64,000 bases of DNA. Origin: MFD04580-c1 sp963702995 (GTDB lineage: Bacteria; Planctomycetota; Phycisphaerae; Tepidisphaerales; Tepidisphaeraceae). Below, one piece after another: positions 1-10,306 of the stretch (positions are counted from its first letter, which is position 1; each line of letters begins with the position of its first letter). The stretch is taken from the NCBI GenBank assembly GCA_963702995.1, contig OY969783.1, forward strand, positions 3,224,001 to 3,288,000, given 5' to 3'. The position numbers and the translations under genes are program-made. The notes below the pieces were generated by a model. The model worked only from the letters and a program-made list of their open reading frames with translations, ran no database searches and had not been told where the DNA came from.

Positions 1-801
1 CGGGGAGCGCGCCGGGAAGGTGCGTGCCGCGAGCTGCGAAGAGGGCGCCGCGGCGGAGGACGCCGTAGTAGAACCGCGCGCTGATCACCGGGTCCAGGGG
101 CGACGCCGAGATCCGGTACTTCGCCCAGACCCGCTTGATCTCTTCGGCGCCGACGGTCGCCATCCACTGGCTGGTCTTGGCGGCGTCGTGCTCGCGGAAT
201 ACGCCGAGGAAGCGGTTCAGGCGGACGAACTTCGCCCCCGCCTGGATGAAGCGGACGAACAGGTCATAGTCGAGCGCAAAGCGATAGCCCGGGTCCACGT
301 TCCCCGCCTTCTCAAACACCCGCCGGCGCCAGAAGCAGGTCTCCTGGGGGATCAGGTCCCAGCGCGATTGATACCAGTCGCTATGCCGCGGCAACCACCA
401 GTACCACTTGACCCGGTTGTCGCCGTCCACCGTGCAACGGTGGCTGTAGACCACGTCGACGCGTGGATGATCCGCGAAGTATTGAGCGACCGTATGCAGC
501 GCCCGGGCGCGAGCATGTCGTCGCTGTTCAGGTAAGCCATGATCTCGCCGGTGCTCCGGGCGAACCCGCGGCTCACGGCATCGCTCTGCCCCTTGTCGCG
601 CTGGCTGACCAGGCTCGCGAAGCGATCGGCGTACGGCCCCAGCACCCGGAGCGTGTCGTCCGTCGAGCCGCCGTCCATGACGATGTACTCCAGCTCCGGG
701 TATCGCTGCAGCAGCACGCTTCGGACGGTCCAGCCGATGTACCGCGCCTGGTTGTACGACGGCGTGATGATGGAGATGCGAGGGAGCGTCATGGCCGGCA
801 T
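1..801 (-). CDS. Family 2 glycosyltransferase, 3' end outside window, one frameshift
   Basis: A GT-A fold glycosyltransferase that would transfer a sugar from a nucleotide-sugar donor, probably in surface polysaccharide synthesis. The N-terminus has the GT2 opening ISIITPSYNQ, then MDGGSTDDT and the metal-binding region YLNSDD. After residue ~100 the frame breaks near 502-504. Restoring one base (G3 to G4 on the coding strand) continues the protein as ALHTVAQYFADHPRVDVVYS, then ALDYDLFVRF and FREHDAAKT, both typical of the GT2 C-terminal half. No stop occurs before position 1, so the gene runs off the window. ATG codons at 801 and 792 are both possible; neither has a clear ribosome site. The family call is firm; the acceptor and donor are unknown. 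Confidence 0.85.
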
Positions 802-865
802 CGAACGCCCGAGCGAAAAAAACGTCTCGAGCGGGGGCTATCGTATGAGAATCGCCCGCCGAAAC

Positions 866-921
866 GTAGCGTGTGGTTCACCACGCCACCGCGTGATGCG
901 GCGTGGTGAACCACGCCCTAC
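866..921. repeat. Inverted repeat family A, copy 1
   Basis: Two 22-bp arms (866-887 and 900-921) are reverse complements with two mismatches and end in GTAG/CTAC. They sit between the divergent glycosyltransferase and branching enzyme genes. The 20-base core CCACGCCACCGCGTGATGCG recurs exactly at 17271-17290 in a second copy. Half copies starting GTAGGGC lie at 44831 and 46164. The function is unknown; the element would fold as a stable hairpin. Confidence 0.8.
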
Positions 922-1044
922 CCCTGTTTCGGCGCCCGTGTGTTCGATGACGCCCGTCGCCAACGAACCCCGTCCGCGACGTCGGCCCTGCGCCACAACA
1001 CCGCGCTCATAGGAAGCCCGCGGCCGCGCCGTTACGATCTGGGG

Positions 1045-2735
1045 ATGCCCGAGCCGATCGGTTCCCTCTGCCTGGTCCTGCACGGCCACCTGCCCTACGT
1101 TTTGCACCATGGGGCGTTTCCGCACGGGGAAGCGTGGCTCTACGAGGCTGCCGCCGAGGTCTATCTGCCGCTGCTCGACCTGATCGGTGCGGCCGCCCTG
1201 CACAATGCACGGCCGGGCCTGACCATCGGCCTCACACCGGTCCTGCTCGAGCAACTGGCACACGAACGGTTCCAATCGGGGTTTGTCAGCTACCTGAACG
1301 GAATGCTTGATGTCGCGCGGCAGGATGCGGTCACGTTCGCGGCGCGGGGGGAGGGGCATTTCGTCGAGGTGGCGAACGGATGGGAAGCGTTCTATGGCCG
1401 AGCGCTGGAGCACTTCGAGCGCATCGGCCGCGACATCCCGCGGGAGTTCGCTTCGCGTTATCGCGAAGGGCATATCCAGGTCCTGACCAGCAACGCGACG
1501 CACGCCTACATGCCGCTGCTGCTGAACGATCAGTCGCTGCGGGCCCAGATGGCCTGCGGAACCGCCTACAGCCGCCGGCACATGGGTGCGCCCAGTCGGG
1601 GGATGTGGCTGCCGGAGTGCGCGTATCGGCCGACGTGGGATCACTGGGTGCCGTCGGTCCTGTACCCCGACGCGCGCGTCCGTCCCGGTCTGGAGCATTT
1701 CATCGCCGACGCGGGGGTTGACCACTTTTTTGTGGACACGCACCTGATCACCGGCGGCCAGCCGCTGGGCGTGATGGAAGGCGGGCACTTCCGGGCCAGG
1801 GCGAGGCGCAGATGCACTGGGACGTGCGCCGCGGCTGGCGAAACCCGCTGGAGCCGGTCGGCGTCGCCAGTGAGCCGGGGCCGCCGCGCTGTTACGCCTT
1901 CGCGCGGCACCCGCGGACGAGCGAGCAGGTCTGGTCGAGCGTCATCGGCTACCCAGGCGCCGGCGAATACCTGGAGTTCCACCTCAAGCATGGCACACGG
2001 GGGCTGCGATATCACCGGGTCACCGGCCCGAACGTGCCGCAGGAGGCGAAGGAGCCGTATCGCCCGGCCGACGTAGAGGCGCGCCTCTTCGCCCAGGTTC
2101 AGCACTTTTGTGCGACCGTGCGCAGCTCACTGGAGGAGTACCGGGCCTGGACCGGCCGGGCGGGCGTGGTGGTGGCGCCCTTTGACGCGGAGCTCTTCGG
2201 GCACTGGTGGCATGAAGGGCCGCGGTTCCTCCGTGACGTCATCCTGACGCTGGCCCAGGATCCGGGGGTTCGGCTCCTTACGGCCGAGCAGGTCCTGGAG
2301 CAATTCCCGCCCGACAAGGTGATGCGGCTGCCGGAAGGGAGTTGGGGCGAACAGGGGGACCATCGCGTCTGGATCAACGACAAGGTGCGCTGGCTCTGGG
2401 AGATGGAATATCGAGCGGAGAACCGAATGCTCGAGCTGCTCCGCGACCTGCCCTGGCGCGGCAATGCCCGGGTGAGGGACGTGCTGCAACGGACCGGCCG
2501 GGAGCTGCTTCTGCTCCAGGCGAGCGACTGGCCGTTCGTCATTCATTCGGCCGGGGCAACGGATTACGGCATCCAGCGGTTCGCCGGCCACTACACGCGA
2601 TTCGATCGGCTGGCCCATATGGCGGCGACCGTCGCCGGCGGCGCCGAACTGGACGCCCTCGAACGGGCGCAGTTCGACGAGGCGGCCGCCCACGACAGCA
2701 TCTTCAATGAGATCGACCTGAACTGGTGGGGATGA
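1045..2735 (+). CDS. GH57 1,4-alpha-glucan branching enzyme, one frameshift
   Basis: Cytoplasmic glycogen branching enzyme of glycoside hydrolase family 57, which makes alpha-1,6 branches in alpha-glucan. It carries the GH57 motif HGHLPY near residue 12, the nucleophile Glu ~191 in WLPECAY, and the acid Asp ~381 in FDAELFGHWW. The C-terminal region (WEMEYRAENRM, LLLQASDWPF) matches the helical domain of GH57 branching enzymes. The frame breaks at 1793-1795: CGGG should read CGGGG, which restores FRGQGEAQMHWD. The ATG at 1045 was chosen because the protein aligns from MPEPIGSLCLVLHGH and the upstream extension is unlike the family. The restored length of about 563 residues is normal. No other glycogen genes adjoin it. 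Confidence 0.93.
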
Positions 2736-2802
2736 GGGTATCGCGCGGTTTCGGCAATGCGGATCTCAGCGACGGACGGAGGCGGGACGTGCGGTCGCAA
2801 AG

Positions 2803-2892
2803 GAGCAGGCACATTCCAAGCGCCGTCCGCCGTCGTCTCGCATCGCGGCGTCGTCGAACGCGGGCGGACGGCACACGGAGTATGCCTGCTAC
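2803..2892. repeat. Inverted repeat family B, copy 1 (degenerate)
   Basis: The left arm begins AGCAGGCACATTCC and the right arm ends GGAGTATGCCTGCTAC. They are diverged versions of the perfect 25-bp arms seen at 22606-22718 and 44862-44961. The element lies between the 3' ends of two convergent genes. Confidence 0.7.
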
Positions 2893-2998
2893 GTCGGTTC
2901 AGCGGCCGCAGCCGAGGCCGAGGCGTACACGGAACATCGCCTCAACCGACGCCTTTGAGGCGAGGGCCCTACACCGCGACATCGAGTGGAACGAGCCG

Positions 2999-4324
2999 CT
3001 AGATCCGTCCGCGCGTCGCATCGCCGGAGTGGCGGGCGCCGTTGCCGTTGTGCTGGCCGTTGGGCTTGGGCGAGCCGTTGGAAGCGTGAGCGACGGGAGG
3101 ATGCGTGATGGGGGTGTGGACGTGTGCGTGCTCTTCGAGAAGCTCGTCATGCTCCGCGTCGAGCAGCTTCTCGTTCGAGAGGAGCGCGTCGAAGCCGTCT
3201 TCATCCTGTTCGGCCGCATGCTCGCCTGTCGCGGGATGCTCGCCTGTCGCGGGATGCTCGCCTGTCGCGGGATGCTCGCCTGTCGCGGAATACTCGCCTG
3301 TCACCGCGTGTTCGTCCGGTGCGCCATGGGCGGCGGCCGCCAGATCTTGCTCTACGTCTTCCTCGCCTTCGTCCGGCAAGCTTTCGAAGACGATGTCCAG
3401 GTCTTCATCCGCCAGTTCCGCTTCGGCGGCGTGAGCGTGAGCGGCGTCAGCGCCTGGAGCGGCGGGCGAATGCGACGTGCCGTTCTCAACCTCGACCCGT
3501 TCCGATTCACTTAGCTCGTGCGTATCGTCCAGCGCGACGGCCGGCTCGGCTTCGGCCGCAAGATTATCGGCCGCCGAGGGGTGGGCATGCGTCCCCTCCG
3601 CATCAAGGTGCGGGTGCTCCTCGGCTTGAGCGAGCCGCAGGCCCCCAACGTGCCCCGTCTGGGCGGCGCCCAGCGTAAGCGGCAGCGCCGCATCTTCATC
3701 GTCAGACTCATCAGCGTCGTCGTGCGCGGCCTGAGGTTCCTCATCGCCATCGGCTTCATGCTCGCCAGCAAGCTCATGGTCGTCGCCGACTTCGTGCTCC
3801 GCCGTCGCGTGCTCTTCGTCGGCCGCGGCGACCTCTTCTTCGACTCCCTCCTCGGGGAGGAAGCCTTCATCACCGACGGGCGCTTCGATGAAGTCGCCTT
3901 CCTCGGCGGCCGCCTCGTCCATGCCGACGGCTTCTTCATCCTCACTCTGCGCGAGCCGCATCCCGCCCTGGCGGAGAGAAGCAATCGGGAGGACGCTGTT
4001 GTAAAATCCGACCGCGAAGAGCCCCTGCTGCTGCTGGTAGGGAAAATTGATCAGGTTGCAGAACTCGGCGATCACGTTCTGTGCGGCCGGGTCCTGCCGC
4101 TCGGCGGCCTGCACGGCGAGTTGATGGCGACGGTCCCGGAACCTCATGATCTGCACGAAGCGTCCGGTCGAATCGACCCCGCTCCAGTTCGCCCCGGCCT
4201 GCTCATAGACTTCAAAATGATCGCAGCCGAGCCGCGCCAGCGTCTGTCGAAACCGCCGCAGGAGCCGCAAGTGCTCACCGCGACGATCTTTAGGAACAAT
4301 GTAGCTGTTCGTTTGCAACAACAT
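2999..4324 (-). CDS. Conserved N-terminal domain with long acidic, His-rich repeat tail
   Basis: A 441-residue protein of unknown function. Residues 1-115 form a compact, well-mixed domain (VPKDRRGEHLRLLRRFRQTL, CDHFEVYEQ, INFPYQQQQGLF) that resembles a ferredoxin-like or dimeric alpha-beta barrel fold. I cannot assign it to a named family. From residue ~125 to 441 the chain is low complexity, dominated by Glu, Asp, Ala and His, and is surely disordered. Residues ~330-355 contain four TGEHPA-type units encoded by an 18-bp tandem repeat. The C-terminus is Asn/Gly/Pro rich. There is no signal peptide, so a cytoplasmic location is expected. The many His and acidic residues suggest metal or cation binding, but this is inference. 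Confidence 0.75.
   Translation of the reverse strand: MLLQTNSYIVPKDRRGEHLRLLRRFRQTLARLGCDHFEVYEQAGANWSGVDSTGRFVQIMRFRDRRHQLAVQAAERQDPAAQNVIAEFCNLINFPYQQQQGLFAVGFYNSVLPIASLRQGGMRLAQSEDEEAVGMDEAAAEEGDFIEAPVGDEGFLPEEGVEEEVAAADEEHATAEHEVGDDHELAGEHEADGDEEPQAAHDDADESDDEDAALPLTLGAAQTGHVGGLRLAQAEEHPHLDAEGTHAHPSAADNLAAEAEPAVALDDTHELSESERVEVENGTSHSPAAPGADAAHAHAAEAELADEDLDIVFESLPDEGEEDVEQDLAAAAHGAPDEHAVTGEYSATGEHPATGEHPATGEHPATGEHAAEQDEDGFDALLSNEKLLDAEHDELLEEHAHVHTPITHPPVAHASNGSPKPNGQHNGNGARHSGDATRGRI
3222..3302 (-). repeat. 18-bp tandem repeat inside the acidic protein gene
   Basis: About 4.5 near-identical units of CCTGTCGCGGGATGCTCG (plus-strand reading) encode successive TGEHPA hexapeptides. The last units diverge, giving TGEYSA. 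The unit length is a multiple of three, so copy-number change keeps the frame. Confidence 0.9.
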
Positions 4325-4787
4325 CCGGCGTTTCCCGTCTCCGAAGTGGCCTCAGGTGCCCGAACGGCCACGATCGCTGTGATCCTACTTACCAATCCGC
4401 CGCGGCTATCTTGCCACAACACGGATTTATCGGCAAACCCGTAACCGAAGTAGATGCGCCGGCCGCCAACAGCCCTCGCGGCCGCAAGCGTCCGCCGCCC
4501 AAAACCGAGCCACTTGAACGCGCCGATAGGATACGACCTGCTCGGTCAAGTGGATTTCTCTCCCACTCGCCATCGGCCAACGCGAGCGCGCCGAACAGGT
4601 TGTTTCTACCGCAAGCCTCCCGACTTCGCCGTGGAAACGTCCGTCAGCCCACGCCCGAAAGCCTAATAGACGTTACGATTGAATCAGTCGTTAAGGTTCG
4701 AGGAATTCAGCGCAAGCAATTCCTAAGTCTCACCAGCGGACGAAGCGTCCCCCGGCGCGACCAAGGCGCCTTCGCGACGCCGTGCCG
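4325..4787. other. Intergenic region, no gene seen
   Basis: This stretch lies between the start of the acidic repeat protein gene (minus) and the end of the esterase gene (minus), so it should hold the promoter of the former. Short open frames here have no family resemblance. The only structure noted is a weak complementary pair, CCACTTGA near 4511 and TCAAGTGG near 4547. Confidence 0.5.
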
Positions 4788-6519
4788 TCACAGTTTCGGA
4801 GGGGCCGGCTTGAACGGCGCCTCGAATGCGTTGGCGCCCTTCACCTTCACCTTCCGTTTGTAAACCTTGTCGCCACACGCGGCGAAGAGCGTGTCAAAGT
4901 TCTCCCCGCCAAAGCAAAGATTCGCAACTCGCCCGTTGGGCGTTGGGAGGATGCAGTTGACGCGGCCGGCCTGATCGCACACCTGAATCCCCATCCATGT
5001 CGCCACGTAAAGCCGCCCGTCCCGATCGACTCGCATCCCGTCGGCCCCGCTGTCGTCGGCGGTGTCCGGGGCATGAAGGTGGAAGTACTTCTGCTTGTGG
5101 GCGAGCGTGCCGTCCGCCTGAACCTCGAAGCTGTAGACCCAGTGCGACCGCCAATCGTCCACATAGAGCAGCGACTGATCGGGCGACAGAGCCACCCCGT
5201 TCGCGAACTTGATCCCCTCATCAACCACCTTCGCTTCGCCCTTCGGGCTGATGTACCAGACCTTGCTCGGAAGATGGCCGGCCGGGTTGGTGACGAACAT
5301 GCCTCCGTCCGCGCGGACGACAACGTCATTTCCCTGGAACCCTGACGCCACTACGGTCGGCTGCCCGTCGGGCGCGTAGGCGATGATCTGCTTCGCCCCT
5401 TCAGCGACCGCAACCAGGCGGCCGTCCGGGCTAAACGCCTGGCCGTTCCCCTTCTTCGAATCTTCGACGAAGATCGCCACCTTGCCATCCAGCCCGATCC
5501 GATACGTCTTACTGTTGGGGATGTCATTGAAGAAGACTTCGCCCTTCGCGTTGGCGGCCGTGCCTTCGGTGAACCCGTACCCCTCGGCCGCCACCTTCCA
5601 CCCCTCTCCGGGGATCAGGATTTCCTGGAGCTGCGGCGACCCCAGTCCCGCGCAGATCGGCGCCGGGTAATCCTTCCAAAGCCAGCGCATGGCGTCTGCG
5701 AAGACTTCCGTCGCCTGTTTCGCGTTATGGCCGCCGTCGCCCCAGACGTGATTCACCTCGTACCCGGCAAAGGTGAGCGACCGCTCCATCGACTGGTTGG
5801 CCATCCACCAGTCGCCGCCGTAGATGTTCAGGTCGGAGCTCCCATCCTGCAGGAAGATGCGCAGCGGCTTCGGCTCGACCTTGCGAATGAGCGTCGGATA
5901 GACATTGCCGCCGCGAAGATCGACGAACGTGCCGATCGAGCTGAAAACGCGGCGAAACGCGTCCGGCCGCTCCCAGGCCGCCGTGAAGGCGCAGATCGCA
6001 CCGCTGCTCGACCCGCCGATGGAGCGGTCGTTCCCCTCGTGCGACAGGTTAAGCTTCCGCTCCCGTTCGATCGTCGGCAGAAGCTCGTCCAGGAGAAAAC
6101 GCGGCATAGGCATCGCCCAGGCCGTCATATTCGTAGCTGCGGTTGTAGCGAGAGAGGGCGTCTTTGCTTTTCGGCTTCATCTCGCCCGGCCGCACGAAGA
6201 TGCCGATCGTCACCGGCATCGACCCTTCCGCGATGAGGCGATCAAACACCTCGGGCGCGTTGAACTGCACGCCGTCCTGATTGACATGGACGCAGGCGGG
6301 CTTCGAGGCGTCGTATTGACGCGGCACGTAGACCCAATACTCGCGCGTCGTCCCGGGGAAAATCTTGCTCTGGTCGAACGTGTACCTGGTCAGTTCCCCC
6401 TTCGGAGGCGCCGCCGCAACTGGCGTCACGGCGACAGGGTCGCCGGCGAGGAGCACCGTCGGCGCCACGAGCGCTAAGCAAAAGCCGAGCGACAGGAGCA
6501 GGGGTGGAACGTGCTTCAT
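4788..6519 (-). CDS. Exported esterase (Fes/EsterD-like) fused to SMP-30/gluconolactonase domain, one frameshift
   Basis: A two-domain secreted hydrolase. A signal peptide (residues 1-24, ending VLLAGD) precedes an esterase domain of the enterochelin-esterase/esterase D type: YWVYVPRQYDASKPA, GLGDAYA, nucleophile motif GGSSSGA, and DGGHN near its end. The second half is a six-bladed propeller of the SMP-30/gluconolactonase type (SPDGRLVAVAEG, NGVALSPDQSLLYVDD, GADGMRVDRDGRLYVAT). The frame breaks at 6096-6099, where a coding-strand T4 should be T3 to give DAYAAFLLDELLP. The ATG at 6519 follows GGAGGG by five bases. The fusion is known in planctomycetes and suggests extracytoplasmic sugar-ester breakdown. 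The substrate is unknown. Confidence 0.85.
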
Positions 6520-6692
6520 GGGCCCTCCGAAAGAGAATGACCGGTCAATACTTTTTAGACTACGGGACAAGCGATTCGGGCGACTTCGGGCCGCACGCGG
6601 TCCGCGCAGCACCTGTCGCTTGGGCGAGGGAGCATCGCTCCAAGGATTTGCATTGCCTGCGGCCGCGGTGCGGTCTCTACACGAGAAAACCG

Positions 6693-7619
6693 CTACCCGT
6701 TCGCCTTCAGCACGCCGCGGCTTCGCATCCATTCGGCGAGACGATCCGCCCAGGTGGCGACGGGCTTGTCGGTCTGCTTCATTCCGAAGCCGTGGCCGCC
6801 GGCGGAATAGATGTGCAGCTCGGCGGGCACGCCGGCTTTTTTAAGGGCGAGGTAGTAATAGACGCTGTTCTCGGAGTTCACCCGATCGTCATGGGCTTGG
6901 ACAATGAAGGCCGGCGGCGTCTGGCCCGTCACGTGGATTTCGGGTGAGAGCTGGTCCGTCCCCTTCTCCAGCACGCCGCCGGGGTAGACGACGACGGCGA
7001 AGTCGGGCCGGCAGCTCTCCTTGTCGGCGGAGTCGATCGGATCGTAGCTCCGCTTGTCGAAGTTCGTGCTGGCCGCGCAGGCCAGGTGCCCACCGGCGGA
7101 GAAGCCGAGGATGCCGACGCGCCCGGCATCGATCCCCCACTCCTTCGCTTTCGACCTCACCAGTCCGATCGAGCGCTGCGCATCCTGGAGCGCCGGCGCA
7201 TACTTCGGCATCCCTTCCGGCGCGGGCACGCGGTACTTCAGGACGATCCCTGTCACGCCGATCGTGTTGAGCCACCGCGCGACGTCCTCCCCTTCGTAAT
7301 CCATCATGAGGCTCTTGTAGCCGCCGCCTGGGCAGACCACGATCGCAACGCCGGTGTCCTTGTCCTTCTCCGGCCGAAACACCTGGAGCGTCGGGTGCGT
7401 CACGTTCGTGACCTTCTTCCCCGACCACTGCTCAGGGCCGACTTGCCCCGTCTCCCCCGGCGCCTTCCCGGGCCAGACATCGAGCGTCATCGTCCCGTGC
7501 GCACCGACACTGTCACTACCTGGTGTTGCTGCGTGCCCACCAGTGTCTGCCGCGGATGCGGCGGGCGCCAGTACAAACAACGCGGACAGCAACGGCAGGA
7601 CGGCAAAAGAAGCGCGCAT
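6693..7619 (-). CDS. Exported alpha/beta hydrolase, acetyl-esterase-like
   Basis: A secreted serine esterase of the BD-FAE/acetylxylan-esterase-like group. A signal peptide ending near ASAAD (residues 1-24) is followed by the sequence MTLDVWPGKAPGE typical of planctomycete esterases. The oxyanion-hole motif is CPGGGYKSL, the nucleophile elbow is GFSAGG, the acid is in AHDDRVN and the catalytic His in GGHGFGM. All triad elements are present and the length (308 residues) is normal. The ATG at 7619 is preceded by GGGAG. It is the next minus-strand gene upstream of the esterase-SMP-30 gene, 173 bases away, and probably acts on related acylated carbohydrates. That link is inference. Confidence 0.87.
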   Translation of the reverse strand: MRASFAVLPLLSALFVLAPAASAADTGGHAATPGSDSVGAHGTMTLDVWPGKAPGETGQVGPEQWSGKKVTNVTHPTLQVFRPEKDKDTGVAIVVCPGGGYKSLMMDYEGEDVARWLNTIGVTGIVLKYRVPAPEGMPKYAPALQDAQRSIGLVRSKAKEWGIDAGRVGILGFSAGGHLACAASTNFDKRSYDPIDSADKESCRPDFAVVVYPGGVLEKGTDQLSPEIHVTGQTPPAFIVQAHDDRVNSENSVYYYLALKKAGVPAELHIYSAGGHGFGMKQTDKPVATWADRLAEWMRSRGVLKANG

Positions 7620-7894
7620 CAGATTCTCCCGTGGAAGTGGAACCGGCCGCGCCAGGCGTGACGGATCGTACGACGCTCGCCCGCGCTCAACCGTAATCAA
7701 ATACCGCCCCACCGTCCCAACATTGCGGACATTCGAAAAATCCGCCTATCCCGTTCATCCTTCGACTTCATCAGTCCGCGTGGGACTTCATTCCCCGCCC
7801 CGTCTGCGGTTAGAGTGATGCCGCCACCTGGGCAGGGCGAAACGATTTTGTCCGCGTCGAGCCGCTCAAGTCATTTGATTCGGGGAGCCAACCC

Positions 7895-9547
7895 ATGCGA
7901 TATGCCTTTCGCTCATCACGCCATGCCGTCTCGACATTGCTCTTGGCCGCGCTGACGATCGGGGCCTCGTTCGTCCCGGCGAATCAGTCGGCGGCCGCCG
8001 AGCGACCGCCGGCCTCTCCGGCGAGCCCGATCGCGCTGATGTCGATCCGGTCGCTTGACGCGCTGGCCGAGCTGGCCAAGGCGGCGGACCTTGAGCTGCC
8101 GGCGTTCCTGACGCCCGAGGGGATCGACTCAACCTTCCAATTCATCGGCCGCGACGGCGTCGCGCCCGATCGGCCCGTCGGCTTTGCGATCTTCGACACC
8201 AAGAGCCCCGATCAAGGACAGCAGGCGGCCGGGTTCGTGCTGCCGGTAAAGCCGGGCGTCGCGCTGATGCACACCTTTACCGATATGCGCGGCGTCGCCC
8301 TCGCGGGTCACCCCGACACGATCGTGGTCGGCGAAAAAATCGGGTTCCGGCGGACGCATTCCAACCTGCTCTTCGGCTATCCGCCCGAGGCGATCGCCGC
8401 CGTTGATGACCTTCTCCTGGCCGACGCTTACGCGAACAACGGCTTGGTCGCTCGAGCCCGCGCGGACCTCAAAACGATGCGCGAGCGCAACCCGAAGCAG
8501 TTTGAATCGTTCCTTGCCGACAGCGACAGAAAGGCCGCCTCCGGCGACCCCAATCGGGCGCAGGGCGCACGGGCCTTCTCCGACTTCGTGCGGGCGACCG
8601 ATCGGATGGAGCTGTCGGTGTCGCAAGTGCCCGAATCGACCGACCTGCGCGCGTCCATCACCTTTGACCCGTTTAAGGCCCCCGCCGGCGGCCGCTACCC
8701 CAGGCCAGGGCTGCCGCCCGGCTGCATCTTCCGCGCGGATGTCGCCGCTTCGCTCGCCGAGATCGCGCCGGGGATTACCGATGCTTCGATCGCGTCGCTC
8801 ATCGACAGCGTGCCCGACCGCGCCGAGCCGGCGCGGAAACGACGGATCGCCGCGGCCGCGTCCAAGGCCTTCTCGCTGGTGCGGAGCAGCGGCGGCACGA
8901 CGATGGCGATGACGGTTGCCCCGGCCGCCAATGCCGCGCCGGCGGCGGATCATCCCGAACCGCCCCTGCTGACCTTCTACCTCGTTCTCCAATACCCCCG
9001 TGATGTCAAGTTCATCCCCGAGCTCCGCTCGGTGGTCGCCGACGTCTCCACGTTGATCGCCGAGGAACAGAAGGACGGCATGGGAAAGAAAAGCACGACC
9101 GAGCTCGAACAGTATGACATCGGCGCGGGGAAGGTGACGCGCGCCGTCTTCGCCGATGACGCCAAGCCCGTCTTCTACATGGACGCCGTCCAGCGCGGCC
9201 ACACGGTCTACCTGACGATCTCCAACGGCGGCCAGCATTCGATCGAAGCCCTGGCGGCCGCCGACCCCGAGGGCGTGATGCCGGCGCTGGTCTCCGGCTG
9301 GCTCGACCCTTCCGAGCTGTTCAAAGCGATGAACACGACCCCCGATGGATGGGTCGCAAACCTGCCTGAGCCCAAGCGGCTGCGCGTCCTCGAATTGTTC
9401 AAAAGGCAGCGGCTTGAGTGGCACGGGGGGCCGGCCGCCGCCCCGATCGGGCCAGGGTCGCTGACGATCGTCATCACCCTCCGCCGGGACATGCTCCGAA
9501 GCGGCAAAGAATTGATGACTTGGCGCAGTGAACCGAAAAGGCTGTAA
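7895..9547 (+). CDS. Large exported protein of unknown function
   Basis: A 550-residue protein with an N-terminal signal peptide (hydrophobic stretch STLLLAALTIGASF, cleavage near SAAAE). The mature part has no motif I can name. It has repeated segments beginning with statements such as PIALMSIRSLDALAELAK and a C-terminal region around LTIVITLRRDMLRSGKELM. This layout, an exported protein with duplicated alpha/beta segments of ~200 residues, is common among planctomycete orphan secreted proteins. The 274-base gap upstream would hold its promoter. Codon use matches the neighbours and there is no sign of transfer. A complementary-strand frame of similar length was judged a shadow. Confidence 0.8.
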   Translation: MRYAFRSSRHAVSTLLLAALTIGASFVPANQSAAAERPPASPASPIALMSIRSLDALAELAKAADLELPAFLTPEGIDSTFQFIGRDGVAPDRPVGFAIFDTKSPDQGQQAAGFVLPVKPGVALMHTFTDMRGVALAGHPDTIVVGEKIGFRRTHSNLLFGYPPEAIAAVDDLLLADAYANNGLVARARADLKTMRERNPKQFESFLADSDRKAASGDPNRAQGARAFSDFVRATDRMELSVSQVPESTDLRASITFDPFKAPAGGRYPRPGLPPGCIFRADVAASLAEIAPGITDASIASLIDSVPDRAEPARKRRIAAAASKAFSLVRSSGGTTMAMTVAPAANAAPAADHPEPPLLTFYLVLQYPRDVKFIPELRSVVADVSTLIAEEQKDGMGKKSTTELEQYDIGAGKVTRAVFADDAKPVFYMDAVQRGHTVYLTISNGGQHSIEALAAADPEGVMPALVSGWLDPSELFKAMNTTPDGWVANLPEPKRLRVLELFKRQRLEWHGGPAAAPIGPGSLTIVITLRRDMLRSGKELMTWRSEPKRL

Positions 9548-9630
9548 AGTGCTCCGCCTATGGCCCGGGAGCGGCGCGCAGCGCCGCGAGCGTCCGGGGC
9601 CACCGCAAAACCTCCTGGGACCAATCCGCC

Positions 9631-10220
9631 ATGGAAGAATTCGAATCGAACACCGAGCACGTCGAAGAACACCTGCACGAGCATGCGCACCACGCCCCGG
9701 AACGATGGATATCCGGCGTCGCACTCACGGCGGCTTTGCTCGCCGCGCTGGCCGCGACGGCCGGGCTGCTTTCCGGCGATCACGCGAACGACGCGATGAT
9801 CAACCAGATCAAGGCGTCGGATCAATGGGGCTTTTACCAGGCGAAGTCGATCAAGGCGGCCATTATCGAGACGCGGATCGACGCCCACGAAGTGGCTGGA
9901 AAGCCCGCAAGCCCGACCGATGTGGCCTTGCGCGAAAAGTATCAGAAAGAGCAAGCCGAGATCCAGCGCGAGGCGAAGGCCAAAGAGGCCGAGTCCCGCG
10001 ACGACTTCAAGCACCACAAGGTCATCGCCAAGTCGGTCACGCTGTTCCAGGTCGGCATCGCGATCAGCGCGATCGCGCACTGACGCGCCGCAAAGCGTTC
10101 TGGTACGTCGGTATCGCCCTGGGGATTTTCGGCTTGTTCTTTCTCGTGACCGGGGTGTTGCCGCAGCCTCCGGATGCGCAGCCGGCCGAGGCGACTGCGA
10201 CGCTGTCGGCCCCCGCCTGA
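9631..10220 (+). CDS. DUF4337 family membrane protein, one frameshift
   Basis: The DUF4337 family consists of small inner-membrane proteins of unknown role, found widely in bacteria. A His-rich cytosolic N-terminus (HVEEHLHEHAHH) is followed by a transmembrane segment (VALTAALLAALAATAGLLSG), then the family signature NDAMINQIKASDQWGFYQAK, a charged helical middle, and a C-terminal pair of hydrophobic segments. The frame breaks near 10078; adding one G gives ISAIAALTRRKAFW and then the last transmembrane helix GIALGIFGLFFLVTGVL. Without that correction the protein would lack its C-terminal membrane segment. The 3' end faces the response regulator gene, with a hairpin between them. Confidence 0.85.
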
Positions 10221-10306
10221 ACTTAGCCCGCGGAGCCCGTCGAAAGCCGCGGGTGCAGGGCCCCAACCGGAGCAGTCGGTTGAGGCGATCGCTTCGCGTG
10301 CGCCCG

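Noticed and set aside
3222..3302. 18-bp repeats as a CRISPR array
   Set aside because: Units are directly adjacent with no spacers and lie in frame in a coding sequence.
8129..9724. A 531-residue open frame on the minus strand opposite the exported protein gene
   Set aside because: It is Arg/Gly/His-rich with no family motifs, as expected for the complement of a high-GC gene. The plus-strand frame has a signal peptide and normal composition.
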